Positions 19,118-28,349 of a DNA stretch of 64,000 bases are shown here, in pieces. Every line of letters starts with the position of its first letter. Position 1 is the first letter of the stretch. The position numbers were made by a program, and so were the translations under genes. Origin of the DNA: CAVSVP01 sp963731125 (GTDB taxonomy: Bacteria; Pseudomonadota; Gammaproteobacteria; Competibacterales; Competibacteraceae); assembly GCA_963731125.1 (NCBI GenBank), contig CAVSVP010000007.1:1-64000 (forward strand), given 5' to 3'. The notes below the pieces were generated by a model. It saw nothing but the letters and a program-made list of their open reading frames with translations. It ran no database searches and was not told the origin of the DNA.

Positions 19118-20489
19118 GTTGGCGGGCGACCAACCGATTCTCGGGCTCCACGCTATGGTACTGACGCTGGGCGCGCTGGGCATCATAGCGACTCCGTTCT
19201 AAGCGTAATTGCCATTGCCGTTGGCGCGTCTCGGTTTCGTGGTCTAACTGCGCCAGGGCGGCTACCGCCACGGCGAGTTTATCGGGCGCCAGTGCCGCTA
19301 GCCACTGCGCTTGCACGGCTTCATCCAGCGCGATGGCACGCGTTTCCTGACAGTACGGTAACTGATAGCAGTGGTGAGCCTCCCGGCAGGTATAGGCCGG
19401 ATATTGCCCTTCGGGACCTGAGTAGCGCAACCGCATTCGTGCCCCGCAACGACCCCATAACACAATCCCCTGCAGGCGTGCCTGGCCCTGGCGAGGTACG
19501 CCAGGGTGATTGGCCTGGTAGTGATTTTGGTTATCCAGCAGGCGCTGGTGGTTACGCAGATACTGCGCCCAGCTAATATAGGCGGGGTAGTGATTGTGAA
19601 GACACACCGGCCATTGTTCTAGCGGCCGTTGCACAATGCCGCTGGCGGGGTGACCCGGCCGGCGTCGGCTCGGGTCGATGGTGCTGCGCCCGTAAGTATA
19701 CGCACCGGCATAGGCGGGGTTGTGCACAATATCCAGCACGCGACGGCTACTCGCCGGCTGCCAGACAATCGGATGCACTGCCGGGCCGCGCAGCGGCCGG
19801 GTGGGTAACCGTAGCTCGTGCTGGAGCAGATAGCGCATCACGGCACGGGCACTGCCGAGTTCGTCGAATTTAGCCAAGACCAGGCGGATCCGCGTCTGGA
19901 TTTCCTCATCCGGGTTCAGGATGACGCTACCATCGCGCTGCCGCTCCAGGCCCGCGGGTAACGGCAGGCGCAATTCACCACGCTCGGCTTTCTGACGTTC
20001 GCCGGCATGCAGACGCAGTTTGAGCTGATGCAGTTCCGCTTCGCTCATCATGCCACTCAACCCCAACAGCAGTCGATCGTGATATTGACGGGGGTCATAG
20101 AGCTGCTCGCCATCGGCAATCAGCACACCGAACATCGAGCACAACTCGATCCATTGGTGCCAATCGCTATTGTTACGCGCCAGCCGCGAGGCATCCCAGC
20201 TCAGGACGATACCCACCCGCGCCAGGCCAATCTCAGCCAGCAGTTGCTGAAAGCCAACGCGTTGCTCGCTGGAGGCCCCACTTTTACCCAGATCTTCATC
20301 GATCAATTTGACCCGTTCTGCTGGCCAGCCCAGTGCCGTTGCCCGCTCGGCTAAGCGATATGGTAATGCCGTGCTCTCGCCGTGGCGGGTGACCTGGCTC
20401 AGTGAGGACTGGCGAATATAGACATAGGCCAGCTTCGCCTGGTGGGTGGAGGTGACCTTGGTGGAAATAGTATTACAAGAGCTCATCAT
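19113..20489 (-). pseudogene. Large serine recombinase, N-terminal part
   Basis: The frame starts MMSSCNTISTKVTSTHQAKL. It has the resolvase domain with catalytic Ser in AYVYIRQSSLSQV, conserved Arg residues (SWDASRLARNNSDW) and the E-helix region. A recombinase domain (HNPAYAGAYTYGR) and a zinc-ribbon-like domain (IVLWGRCGARMRLRY) follow. It stops at RQL because IS630-A inserted at 19117. The native continuation is ESQWEHQLR at 17700-17691 and 15379. Upstream it overlaps a small conserved ORF, forming a module. Confidence 0.88.
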
Positions 20490-20628
20490 CTGTCTCGCTT
20501 GGCGGCATGGGTGGTTGTGCCAGAGGGTGGCGGTGCAGCAGTTCGGCTAGCCGTTGCGCCAGTTGCTGTTGCTGATGGGCTGTTAGGGCCGGCCACAGCC
20601 GGGGCAAATCCCGCTGGGAGGCCGCCAT
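20473..20628 (-). CDS. Small protein upstream of serine recombinase
   Basis: A 51-residue product (MAASQRDLPRLWPALTAHQQ ... ETDDELL) overlaps the recombinase start by 17 bases. Its leucine-rich helical middle (LAQRLAELLHRH) resembles short proteins often encoded just before this class of recombinase. No domain is recognised. The start is uncertain; the frame is open back to 20682. Confidence 0.45.
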   Translation of the reverse strand: MAASQRDLPRLWPALTAHQQQQLAQRLAELLHRHPLAQPPMPPSETDDELL

Positions 20629-20849
20629 CGGCGGGGGTGATGGACGTATCGCGGTTCTCATCCAGACTCTCCTCGGGCGCACCTAACAACCGGCGCACCA
20701 CGTTTGCTAATGGCAGCAGCGTACACGCAGAGACCGGTGCAAGGGGAGGCTGGGATGACAGCTGAGCACTGAGATCCGTCGCCGAGCAAGGAATGCGGCG
20801 ATGTTCACCGTTCGGTAGTGCAATAATCACGACCGGAGTAGTACGGGGG
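20486..20849 (-). pseudogene. DUF5372-like accessory protein, N-terminus lost
   Basis: The block VVIIALPNGEHRRIPCSATD ... VSACTLLPLANVVRRLLGAP resembles the C-terminal half of small proteins (DUF5372 type) encoded first in serine-recombinase modules. The N-terminus is removed by the ISAs1 end at 20850. After LDENRDT the frame becomes low-complexity and overlaps the small ORF and the recombinase start, so the true C-terminus probably lies near 20640. Confidence 0.45.
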
Positions 20850-20875
20850 TAGGGCAATCGCGCTATGTGAGTTGA

Positions 20876-20965
20876 GAGGCTGTTGGAAAATACCCTGGCG
20901 CGCAAGCTAATGCGTTGATTTAAAATGCTCCGAAATCGTTCGATCAGGGGTTTTCCAACAGCCTC
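20876..20965. mobile_element. MITE-2 copy 1 (90 bp)
   Basis: Ends GAGGCTGTTGGAAAA and complement, with TGA duplicated outside. Identical in sequence to the copies at 23216 and 29420. It cannot code for a transposase. The TNA target duplications point to an IS5-family (IS1031/IS427-type) enzyme as the mobiliser. Confidence 0.88.
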
Positions 20966-21613
20966 TGAGGCCCGAAGATGAGATGGGTGCGGTAATCATC
21001 GTTCAGTGAAGCGCGCAGCTGACGACGTCGCAGGCTATCCTTAGCGGGGCCGTTATGGCGTATCCCGTTGAGCGCCATCCGCCGGATCAGGGCAAGGGTT
21101 TCGGGCGCGTGATGTTGGCGTGTCCGATTGGCATCCTCGCCGAACTGCACGTCCAGTATCCAATGCTGACCATTCTCGGTATCCCAGTGGCGGCGCACGG
21201 CGTCGGCAAAGCACGCCGGATCGGTCAGTGAGCACCGGTAATAGCGGTATTCGGTCGTCGTTGCCTCGCCGATGATTCGGGTCGATTCGCCGCGACCGAC
21301 CGCTTGCAGTCCGGCCCACTCGGGTGGTTGCTCCAGCCAGGCAATCTCGTCACTCAGGGCGTAGCGGCGGATTTCAATTCGACCATGGTCTTTGGCTACC
21401 GTCTCCTGCTGGGGCAAGCGGCCCTGGGCCGTTTCCGTGTCTAGCCATAAGCGCACGTCGTCATGCAGACCCGGGTGGTTGTCCTTCAGAGCCAGGATGT
21501 AGTCCGCACCCGCGTCGATCACGTCCTGGGCAATGGCTTTCTGACAGCCCATCGCATCGATCGTAACCACCGCCCCTTGCACATCCAGCAGTGATAGCAA
21601 TTCCGGCATCACC
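20944..21613 (-). pseudogene. ISAs1 transposase, C-terminal part
   Basis: It begins MPELLSLLDVQGAVVTIDAM directly after the IS701 left duplication. It carries the conserved GCQKAIAQDVIDAGADYILALKDN and HWDTENGQHWILDVQFGED blocks of ISAs1 (H-repeat) transposases. It ends in MITE-2 (20876-20965), which adds the last residues RLLENP. The upstream parts are at 23169-23215 and 23306-23710. Confidence 0.85.
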
Positions 21614-21617
21614 GTAA

Positions 21618-23168
21618 CTTGACAATGTCACATTTCCCAAATGATCGATGAGTTTGTATCATAATGATTTTTCGTAGGAAAGTGATGGTGATGACAAAAA
21701 AGAGCTGGGGTGTCGGTGGGGACTGGTGCCGGAGGCGATTCAAACGCTGGGGCAGCGGCTGCCTGAGTTTTGGGCGCGCTACCGGAGCTGTTTCAAGACC
21801 CAAACCCGAGACGGCAGCGTCTATGCGCGGCATTATCTGAGCGGACTGCTGCGTATGGAGGGGAATCGACACTATAGCGGAATCGCGCGAGAGGCGGGTG
21901 TTGAAGAGCAAAACCTCCAACACTTCATGAGTCACTCGCCGGGGTCGGCTGAGACGGTCTACCGCCAGGTCCAAGCGGAAGTGAAAGCGGTTCCGGAACT
22001 GACGAGGGGCGCCGTGGTTCTGGTCGACGAAAGTGCCGACGAGAACGCCGGCGATGCCAGTGCCGGGGCGGCCAAGCCATATAAGGGTCGGCTGGGCAAG
22101 GTAGAAACCAGCCAAGTGGGCGTGTTGTTGAGCTACGTGAATCTCACGGTGGCGTCTGGGTTTTGGACCTGGATTCTGGGCAAACTGTTTCTACCCGAGG
22201 CCTGGTTCGAGGCCGGCTACCAAAAGCGGCGCAAGCAACAGGGCATGCCTGATTCGGTGAAGTTCAAAACCAAGGTTGAACTGGCCTGGGAGGGGATTCA
22301 AGAGGTCATGGCGGGTGGTCTCCCGTTTGAGATCGTCGGTTTCGATAGCCTGTACGGACGGAGTGGTTGGCTACGGGCCCAGGTGCGAAAGGCTCAGCGG
22401 CGGTATATGGCGGAAATCCCGGCCGACACGGCCGTGTACCTGGAAAAACCGACGCTCGGCATTCCCCCGCGCCGGGGTCAGCGAGGAAAAAAGCCGACGC
22501 AGGTGCAGGTGCTGGCCGGGGAAACGGTCCGCGTGGACAGCTTGCGGGAGACGCTGGCCTGGCAGCGTCTTCGAGTCCGGGCGACCGAACGGGGTGAGCT
22601 GTGCGAACGCTTCGCTGCGCGCCGCGTCTGGACCGTCCATGACGGTCAAGCCGTGGAAGACTGGCCGGTGATGCGCGAAGAGGCCACCGACCGCTACCGC
22701 TATGCCCTGGGTAACGCCTCAGCGGACACTTCATTGGAACAACTGGCCTGGTGGAAGTGCCAGCGCTACGTCATCGAACGGGCCAACCAGGATGCCAAGT
22801 CCGAGCTGGGCTGGGATGAGTGGCAGGCGCAGAAGTACCGTGCCTGGGATCATCATCTCGCTTTGACGGTACTCGCCTCCTGGTTCATCGCGCAAACCCA
22901 ACTCGACTGGGCGCAGACTCATTCTCGTGACCCGGCGTTGCTCGAAGAACTGGAAACGGATGTCTTACCGGCTCTGTCGGTGGCCAATGTTCGGGAGTTA
23001 CTGCGCGCGGTTATGCCTCTGAAACGCTTGACCGAAGAACAAGCTACGGAACGAGTGATTGAGCATTTGCTTAATCGCACCCGATCACGCAAGAGTCGGC
23101 TTAAAAAACAACGACTTAAAAATAGAGTCCACACCGGCCCCACGTGAGGCTAATGTGACATTGTCAAG
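21618..23168. mobile_element. IS701 element copy 2
   Basis: Ends CTTGACAATGTCACATT and complement, flanked by GTAA on both sides (21614-21617 and 23169-23172). The length of 1551 bp equals copy 4. It is inserted in the ISAs1 transposase gene, between the codons for NEIT and VMPELL. Confidence 0.92.
21726..23147 (+). CDS. IS701-family transposase (copy 2)
   Basis: 473 aa, GTG start at 21726 as in the other copies. DDE_5-type core with Asp in GAVVLVDESADENAG, Asp in FEIVGFDSLYGRSGW and the conserved IERANQDAKSELGWDEWQAQ block. The C-terminus is basic (RTRSRKSRLKKQRLK). The frame is unbroken. It differs from copies 1 and 4 at scattered positions, so it belongs to an older subline. Confidence 0.92.
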   Translation: MPEAIQTLGQRLPEFWARYRSCFKTQTRDGSVYARHYLSGLLRMEGNRHYSGIAREAGVEEQNLQHFMSHSPGSAETVYRQVQAEVKAVPELTRGAVVLVDESADENAGDASAGAAKPYKGRLGKVETSQVGVLLSYVNLTVASGFWTWILGKLFLPEAWFEAGYQKRRKQQGMPDSVKFKTKVELAWEGIQEVMAGGLPFEIVGFDSLYGRSGWLRAQVRKAQRRYMAEIPADTAVYLEKPTLGIPPRRGQRGKKPTQVQVLAGETVRVDSLRETLAWQRLRVRATERGELCERFAARRVWTVHDGQAVEDWPVMREEATDRYRYALGNASADTSLEQLAWWKCQRYVIERANQDAKSELGWDEWQAQKYRAWDHHLALTVLASWFIAQTQLDWAQTHSRDPALLEELETDVLPALSVANVRELLRAVMPLKRLTEEQATERVIEHLLNRTRSRKSRLKKQRLKNRVHTGPT

Positions 23169-23215
23169 GTAATTTCATTGGTTTTGTCCGCCACCGCCTG
23201 CGGCGTAAGGACTAA

Positions 23216-23305
23216 GAGGCTGTTGGAAAATACCCTGGCGCGCAAGCTAATGCGTTGATTTAAAATGCTCCGAAATCGTTCGATCAGGGGTTTTCCAACA
23301 GCCTC
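23216..23305. mobile_element. MITE-2 copy 2 (90 bp)
   Basis: Same 90-bp sequence and orientation as copy 1, flanked by TAA direct repeats. It interrupts the ISAs1 transposase after AAKARL. Confidence 0.88.
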
Positions 23306-23710
23306 TAAGCGAGCTTTCGCCGCATAGGCGCTGACCAGGTGAACCGCTTGCTCGCCTACTCGACTACCCCGCAACCGCTTACCGTCCAGGCACACCGGTT
23401 CACCGGCTAAACTCGGGATAGCGACTTCCACCCACCGCAACAACGCGTCGGTAAATGCCCCCGGCGCCAGGCGTCCCAACACGTCACTGAGCGTATCATG
23501 CGACGGAATGCCATTCGGCAGTTCCAAGAACTCTCGCAACCAGTCCTCCTTTTGCTTGCCAAATTCCTCCATCCCTACCCAGTCTTCAATTCCACTGAGC
23601 ACGGCACAACATACGAGCATGAGAATGTCATTCAGTTTGTGTAGCTTGTTTCGGGTTTCCCGGCGGGGGTCAGGCAGCTCGGCAAAATAGGGGCGGGGAT
23701 CAGACAGCAT
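23306..23710 (-). pseudogene. ISAs1 transposase, N-terminal part
   Basis: Starts MLSDPRPYFAELPDPRRETR. It includes the DUF4338/H-repeat N-terminal region and the first catalytic block LAGEPVCLDGKRLRGSR, then ends in MITE-2 copy 2 after HLVSAYAAKARL. The short piece VLTPQAVADKTNEIT (23169-23215) follows the MITE, then IS701 copy 2 intervenes. When joined, ADKTNEITVMPELL gives a normal ISAs1 sequence. Confidence 0.85.
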
Positions 23711-23789
23711 CGGTTACCTCCTCAACATCAGCATGCCTCCCAACATTACCTGCCTCCTCTGTCAAGAGCTATATAGCGCGATTGCCCTA

Positions 23790-24769
23790 GGGCGGCACCG
23801 AGTAGAGCTTGTTTAATACGTTGATGGTGCTATTCTGGCTGACCCGGACGTCAAGCTCTTTGAACGCCGGCAGCCGCGCCACCCGCAACGGCTTCATCAC
23901 GGCTAGCTCCTCCTGCAACCGGTGCTGGCGGCGGCTGTTCTCATGGTGTAAGCGCCCCTGTAGCCACTGCTCAAAGACCGTTTCCGAGGCAAAATCCCGG
24001 CGAGGGCGGCGCAGCAGCTGCTGGTTCAGAAAGCGTTTGAACGCTCCATGCTGCGCCTCCACGGTGCCATTTTGCTCTTTCTTGCCCAGGGCAATGGTCC
24101 GTGGCGTCATCCCCAGATGCGCCATCAGCTCTAGATAGTCCACGTTAAACTCCCGGCGGCCGGTGCGCACCTGATGGGTCGCCCCGGTAGAGTGATCCGT
24201 CTGATGCCACGCCGGGACTTTGCCTAACCGAAACAGCGCTTCCTGAAGCCCCCGTTTCAAGGCTAAAAACGATTCCGAACGGCAGCAACACGCCCATTGC
24301 CAGTTCGCGTAGGGCAGCACCACGTGACCAAGTAGCGGGGTCCAGCCCTCACCCGGCAAGCTAAGTTCCAACTCGCCCGGGTAGGTAAAATCCGTTGGCA
24401 CCGCTTCCCCTGGCCGATGCTGTTGCGGGAAAAACACCTCAGCGGCCGCATCATCCCCGTGCAGGGCCCGCCAATCCCGTACCCGCCGCTGCAGGCTGCG
24501 TAACGGTCCCGCCGCAAACCGCCCCGGATACCGCTCCTGCAGCCACTCAAATAGCGTCTGCGCCCACACCCCCGGCGCCTGCCGTAACCATTCCTCTACT
24601 TCCGGCCATACCTCGGCAAACGGGTCTTCCCGGGTGCGCCATTGCCGCCCCTCCTGCAACTCGGAAGGCAACTTCCCCGAGCGGAGATACTTCGCTGGCG
24701 TCTGTCGGCAGACCCCGGCTTTGGCTGCCGCTATCCCCTGATTCCCATGCTTGCTCAACTCTTTCATCA
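23790..24769 (-). pseudogene. istA: IS21 IstA transposase, central part
   Basis: The frame MKELSKHGNQGIAAAKAGVC continues the IstA N-terminus found at 28250-28288 (MALTDQQVKIMMK) once ISKra4 is removed. The integrase core is present: Asp in EAVPTDFTYPGELE, Asp in VPAWHQTDHSTGATH and Glu in EQNGTVEAQHGAFKRFL. It is cut after TINVLNKLYSV by the ISAs1 end at 23789. The IstA C-terminus is not found on the other side of ISAs1. Confidence 0.85.
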
Positions 24770-24780
24770 GGGCACATCTC

Positions 24781-25432
24781 TTAGTTGGGGGAGGGTGTCA
24801 AGTCTAGGAACCAGTGATCGAATCGTTGGTTTACCCAGGCCAATCGAAGATGAAGCAGATGATTAAAACCGGGCTCGCTCCAGCGCATCCCCACCCCCTT
24901 GAACCGCTGCTGAATAAGCCATTTGCAGGCACTTTCCACTAAGCCACTGCCAATGGGCAAGCCGGCGGCTTTGAACGGGTCATAATGAAGATGCGCTTCA
25001 TGGGTTTTTAAATAGTGGTACACGTTGGTCAAGGTTTTCTGGGCAGACGCCGGCAGTGACTGGGTTTCGACTAGCGCGGCCAAGGCCGCCAGCACGGCTT
25101 GCTCTTGGCCATGGCGCAGCCGATGTCGGAGCGTGGCAAACCACCGCTGGCCGGCATCGGTCGGTCCATCTAGCCCTAGCCAGGCGCTAACGCCTTGATA
25201 GCGGTTTTGGGCAGCGTGGTAGAAGTCGAGAATGCCGATCGCGCCGAGGGCCTGAAAGCAGCTCTGGAACACGCGCCAAAACCCCCGACCCCCATCCGAC
25301 ACCCAGACCACCTGCCGTGCCGCGCCGACCTGTTGGCGCACCGCTTCCAGCCACAACCGCGGCGTTAGCGCGTCGATCGTCCCTAACACCGCCACCAGCC
25401 GGCGTTGGCAGAGACGCGTCACCCGCTTGCCC
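24781..25432 (-). pseudogene. ISKra4 transposase, C-terminal part
   Basis: Contains VVWVSDGGRGFWRVF, the GILDFYHAAQNRYQ block and the diagnostic AAGLPIGSGLVESACKWLIQ with FKGVGMRWSEPGF of ISKra4 transposases. It is separated from the central part by MITE-1 copy 2 (25433-25586), which duplicated CGCTTGCCC. Confidence 0.9.
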
Positions 25433-25586
25433 TAGGGTGTCTAAAAACGCCATTTTTGGGCCAAATTCGTTGCCCGGTTTTTGGACCCAGAGAATATCGC
25501 TCATGATACCGATTCGCCCTAGGTTTAGGACCAATCAGTGAGGTCCAAAAAGTGATCAAGGCAAATTGGCCGATTTAGACGCCCTA
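25433..25586. mobile_element. MITE-1 copy 2 (154 bp)
   Basis: Ends TAGGGTGTCTAAA and TTTAGACGCCCTA, flanked by the 9-bp direct repeat CGCTTGCCC (25424-25432 and 25587-25595). It has the same orientation as copy 1 and is about one base longer. It interrupts the ISKra4 transposase. Confidence 0.88.
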
Positions 25587-25949
25587 CGCTTGCCCTGACC
25601 GGTCAGCCGCACGCCCAACCGCGCCAGCACCGCTACCTTGATCTCCCGCCAGCGGGTTTTCCCCTTCGGCGTACCCGGATACGCCCGAAACGGCACCATC
25701 ACCCCGTCCGCCCCCACCACCAGCGGCAGTGCCTCCAGCTCCGCCGCGACCGGCTCGGCTACCGGCAACACCCCCGCCGCCAGCGCGGCTAACTCCGCTT
25801 CTAACTGGGTCATCACCCGCTGCCCCGCCGCCTGGACTCACCGCCATAACGTCCCCGGCGCTACCGCCACTCCCGTCAGCTGCTGCAGTAAGCCACTGGC
25901 CGTCGCATAGGGCACAAACACCGCCAACAAACAGCCCAACCACTGCACT
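25587..25949 (-). pseudogene. ISKra4 transposase, central part, with in-frame TGA
   Basis: Reads QWLGCLLAVFVPYATASGLL, then APGTLWR, a TGA at 25838-25840, and VQAAGQRVMTQLEAEL through LPLVVGADGVMVPFRAYPG to RLTGQGKR. The catalytic Asp of VGADGVMVPFR is present. The stop shows this copy was dead independently of the insertions. It is bounded by IS3 copy B at 25950. Confidence 0.85.
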
Positions 25950-26040
25950 TCGGTGTTTGTCAAGATAGTTGTCGTCTTTTTCTATTCGGTCTGTGGTAGA
26001 CCGGGAACTTTGTCCAGCACCTCAGCGGCTGGGTTAAGCC

Positions 26041-26194
26041 TAGGGTGTCTAAATCGGCCAATTTGCCTTGACCACTTTTTGGACCTCACTGATTGGTCCT
26101 AAACCCAGGGCGAATCGGTATCATGAGCGATATTCTCTGGGTCCAAAAACCGGGCAACGAATTTAGCCCAAAAATAGCGTTTTTAGACACCCTA
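26041..26194. mobile_element. MITE-1 copy 3 (154 bp), inverted orientation
   Basis: It occupies exactly the same GGTTAAGCC target within IS3 (26032-26040 and 26195-26203) as copy 1 does in IS3 copy A, but in the opposite orientation. Its sequence is closer to copy 2 than to copy 1. Confidence 0.9.
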
Positions 26195-27182
26195 GGTTAA
26201 GCCACACCTCCGTCACCGGCTTCCAGTTGCGGATGGCGCCCTGCCAGCGCTCGGGGTGGCGTGCCTTGGCCTGTTCATACACCGCCTCGCGTTGCGCTAT
26301 GATGGCGGCTTCTTGGCCGCTATGGCGTTCGTGCGGGGTCACGAAGCGAATCCGACTATGGCGATGGTCGTGATTGTACCAGGTCACGAACTGCAGTATC
26401 CACGCACGGGCGGCCTCCAGCGAGGCAAATCCGTGCTCAGGGTATTCCGGCCGATATTTACAGGTCCGAAAGACGGCCTCCGAGAATGGGTTGTCATTGC
26501 TCCCCCGGGGGCGGCTGTAGGAGGTCACGACCCCGAGCCGGTAGAGCGTTTCCAATAAGGCACTGCCCTTCATGGGACTGCCATTATCGGCATGCCGCAC
26601 CAAGGGCTGATCCCGACACTGCTCCACCAGGACCGCCCGGCGCACCACCTCAGCGGCATAGGCTGCACTTTCGCACGCATACACTTCCCAGCCGACGATT
26701 TTGCGGCTATAGAGGTCAATAATGAGATAGAGGTAGAAAAACAGCCCCTTCACTGGGCCTGGCAACCAAGTGATATCCCATGACCAGACCTCGCATGGGC
26801 CGCGGGCACAGTGGCGCGGCGGCGGCGCCGGTGGCCGGGGAGCGCGGCTGCGCCCCCGATGGCGTTGTTCCTCCGCGTCATGCAGAATTCGGTAGAAGGT
26901 GGATTCCGAGGCCAGGTACTCCCCTTGATCTGCCAAGCGCGGCACGATTTGACTGGGCGGCAACCTGGCAGGCGCAGGGGTATGGCAGGTTGCCAACACC
27001 TGCGCCCGTTCTGCCGCACTGAGTTGATTGGCTGGCGGGGGGCGCGCTGCCGTCGGACGGCCATCGGCCTTGACGGCTTCCCCCTGGGTCCAGCGCTGAT
27101 AGGTGCGCAGACTCAGGCCCAGCTGGCGACACGCCGGCGCTAAGCGAGCCCCCTGGCGGTGGGCTTCGGCAATCAGCGCCAC
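26163..27182 (-). CDS. IS3-family OrfB transposase (copy B), C-terminus altered
   Basis: The protein is identical to the copy A OrfB up to TEVWLNLG, including the DDE residues (DITW, HADNGSPMKG, SEAVFRTCKYRPEYP). It then ends after CLKTLFLG because MITE-1 lies there in the opposite orientation. The last 19 native residues are missing. The enzyme core is intact. Confidence 0.88.
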   Translation of the reverse strand: MALIAEAHRQGARLAPACRQLGLSLRTYQRWTQGEAVKADGRPTAARPPPANQLSAAERAQVLATCHTPAPARLPPSQIVPRLADQGEYLASESTFYRILHDAEEQRHRGRSRAPRPPAPPPRHCARGPCEVWSWDITWLPGPVKGLFFYLYLIIDLYSRKIVGWEVYACESAAYAAEVVRRAVLVEQCRDQPLVRHADNGSPMKGSALLETLYRLGVVTSYSRPRGSNDNPFSEAVFRTCKYRPEYPEHGFASLEAARAWILQFVTWYNHDHRHSRIRFVTPHERHSGQEAAIIAQREAVYEQAKARHPERWQGAIRNWKPVTEVWLNLGCLKTLFLG

Positions 27183-27208
27183 CGCTTGCTGGCGAGCTAT
27201 CGGGCTAA

Positions 27209-27709
27209 TCAGACGTCCTCGCTGTCCCCCCAGATGGCCTGGGCTTTTTTTTGGAGCACCAGCAACGCCGCCGCCTCGGCTAAGGCTTTGTCCTTGCGGC
27301 GCAATTCGCGCTCCAGGTCGCGAATCCGCCGTTTATCGGCTTGGGCCTCGCTTAAGGGACGCGCTTTGGGGGAGGGGGCCACCGGATTGGCCTGTTGGCA
27401 GGCCGCACGCCAGGTGGTGATTGGTTCCGGATAGAGCCCGCGCTGACGGCAGTATTCGCCCAATGCCGCCTCATTCAGCGCCGCCGTCTCCACCACGACG
27501 GTAACCTTCTCTTCACTACTCCAGCGGTGTCCCGCCTCCGCCGCCGGCGATGCCGTCAGGCCCCGTTCCCGGCGGGCCTGGCTCCGCCAGCTGTAAAGCG
27601 TATCCTTGGGAATCCCGCTTTCCTGGGCCAACTGCACCACCTCCACATGCTGCGGGGGTAACCGTTTCTCAATGATGCTGGCCTTAAATTCTGCCGAATA
27701 GGTTCTCAT
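27209..27709 (-). CDS. IS3-family OrfA (copy B)
   Basis: 166 aa, the same as in copy A (MRTYSAEFKASIIEKRLPP ... AIWGDSEDV). HTH plus C-terminal heptad helix. It lies 26 bases upstream of the orfB start codon. Confidence 0.88.
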   Translation of the reverse strand: MRTYSAEFKASIIEKRLPPQHVEVVQLAQESGIPKDTLYSWRSQARRERGLTASPAAEAGHRWSSEEKVTVVVETAALNEAALGEYCRQRGLYPEPITTWRAACQQANPVAPSPKARPLSEAQADKRRIRDLERELRRKDKALAEAAALLVLQKKAQAIWGDSEDV

Positions 27710-27782
27710 CGTCTCTCACCTTCACCCCCTCAATTGACAGTTTACGCTTTCTGTGGGACGACATCTATCCTGCCATAGGGGG

Positions 27783-28156
27783 ACTTCCGTTCCCTTGCGC
27801 TGGTGCGCTAACAACCCCAGCGCCTGATCCAACGGCGCCACCGGGGACCCCGCGCAACCCTGCGGACAGCGTCCCACCCGCCGTCGCCAGCGGATCGTCC
27901 CACATAGCGTGTCCAGCCTCCGCTCCCGCCAGCCTTTGCTCTGCCGCCGTCGCCCACAACCCCCACACACCGGCCACCGCTGCGCCTGCTGGGCGCGAAC
28001 CGCTAAGCTCTCTTCGAGTAACCGTAGCGCTACCCCCCGCACCACCACCCACGCCGCTAACACCATCAGCGCCAGGCTCGGCGCTTCCCGCAACCGCGCC
28101 AGCGGCTCTTGCCACTGCCGATCATAATCACCTAAAATATCGCTTAAGCATGACAA
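27783..28156 (-). pseudogene. ISKra4 transposase, N-terminal part
   Basis: Starts MSCLSDILGDYDRQWQEPLA. It includes the zinc-binding block WPVCGGCGRRRQSKGWRERR with RCPQGCAGSPVAPLDQALGL, typical of ISKra4 N-termini. It is cut by IS3 copy B after HQRKGTEV and resumes at 25949. Confidence 0.85.
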
Positions 28157-28249
28157 GGGCTTGCCCTCTGGTTGGCCTCACCTCCAACAAGGGTATCATC
28201 TCTTGTCATGCTACCCAACTTGTCCTCCCCCAACTCTTAGATGCGCCCC

Positions 28250-28288
28250 TTTCATCATGATTTTCACCTGCTGGTCTGTCAGTGCCAT
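28250..28288 (-). pseudogene. istA: IS21 IstA N-terminal tip
   Basis: Thirteen codons, MALTDQQVKIMMK, with GGAGGAG about ten bases upstream of ATG 28288. They are separated from the rest of istA (from 24761 down) by ISKra4 with its TTTCATCA duplication. Confidence 0.75.
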
Positions 28289-28349
28289 CGCTATGCGCTC
28301 CTCCTCGGTGAAGCGCACAGCTTGCCATCGCCTCACAGGTGACCTGGGA

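Larger units (their letters stand above)
20850..23789. mobile_element. ISAs1-family element with nested IS701 and two MITE-2 copies
   Basis: 17-bp inverted ends TAGGGCAATCGCGCTAT lie at 20850-20866 and 23773-23789. Inside are the transposase pieces on the minus strand, an IS701 (21618-23168) with GTAA duplications and two MITE-2 copies. The two flanks are different genes (recombinase accessory protein on the left, istA on the right) and no target duplication is seen. Confidence 0.8.
25950..27782. mobile_element. IS3-family element, copy B
   Basis: Same ends as copy A (TCGGTG ... AGGGGG), here flanked by ACT direct repeats (25947-25949 and 27783-27785). It is inserted in the ISKra4 transposase. 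It carries MITE-1 copy 3 at the same internal position as copy A but reversed. Confidence 0.88.
24770..28249. mobile_element. ISKra4-family element with nested IS3 and MITE-1
   Basis: Imperfect inverted ends (GGGCACATCTCTTAGTTGGG from 24770; GGGGCGCATCTAAGAGTTGG read inward from 28249) are flanked by 8-bp direct repeats TTTCATCA (24762-24769 and 28250-28257). Removing it rejoins IstA as MALTDQQVKIMMKELSKHG. Net length without inserts is about 1.48 kb. Confidence 0.88.
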
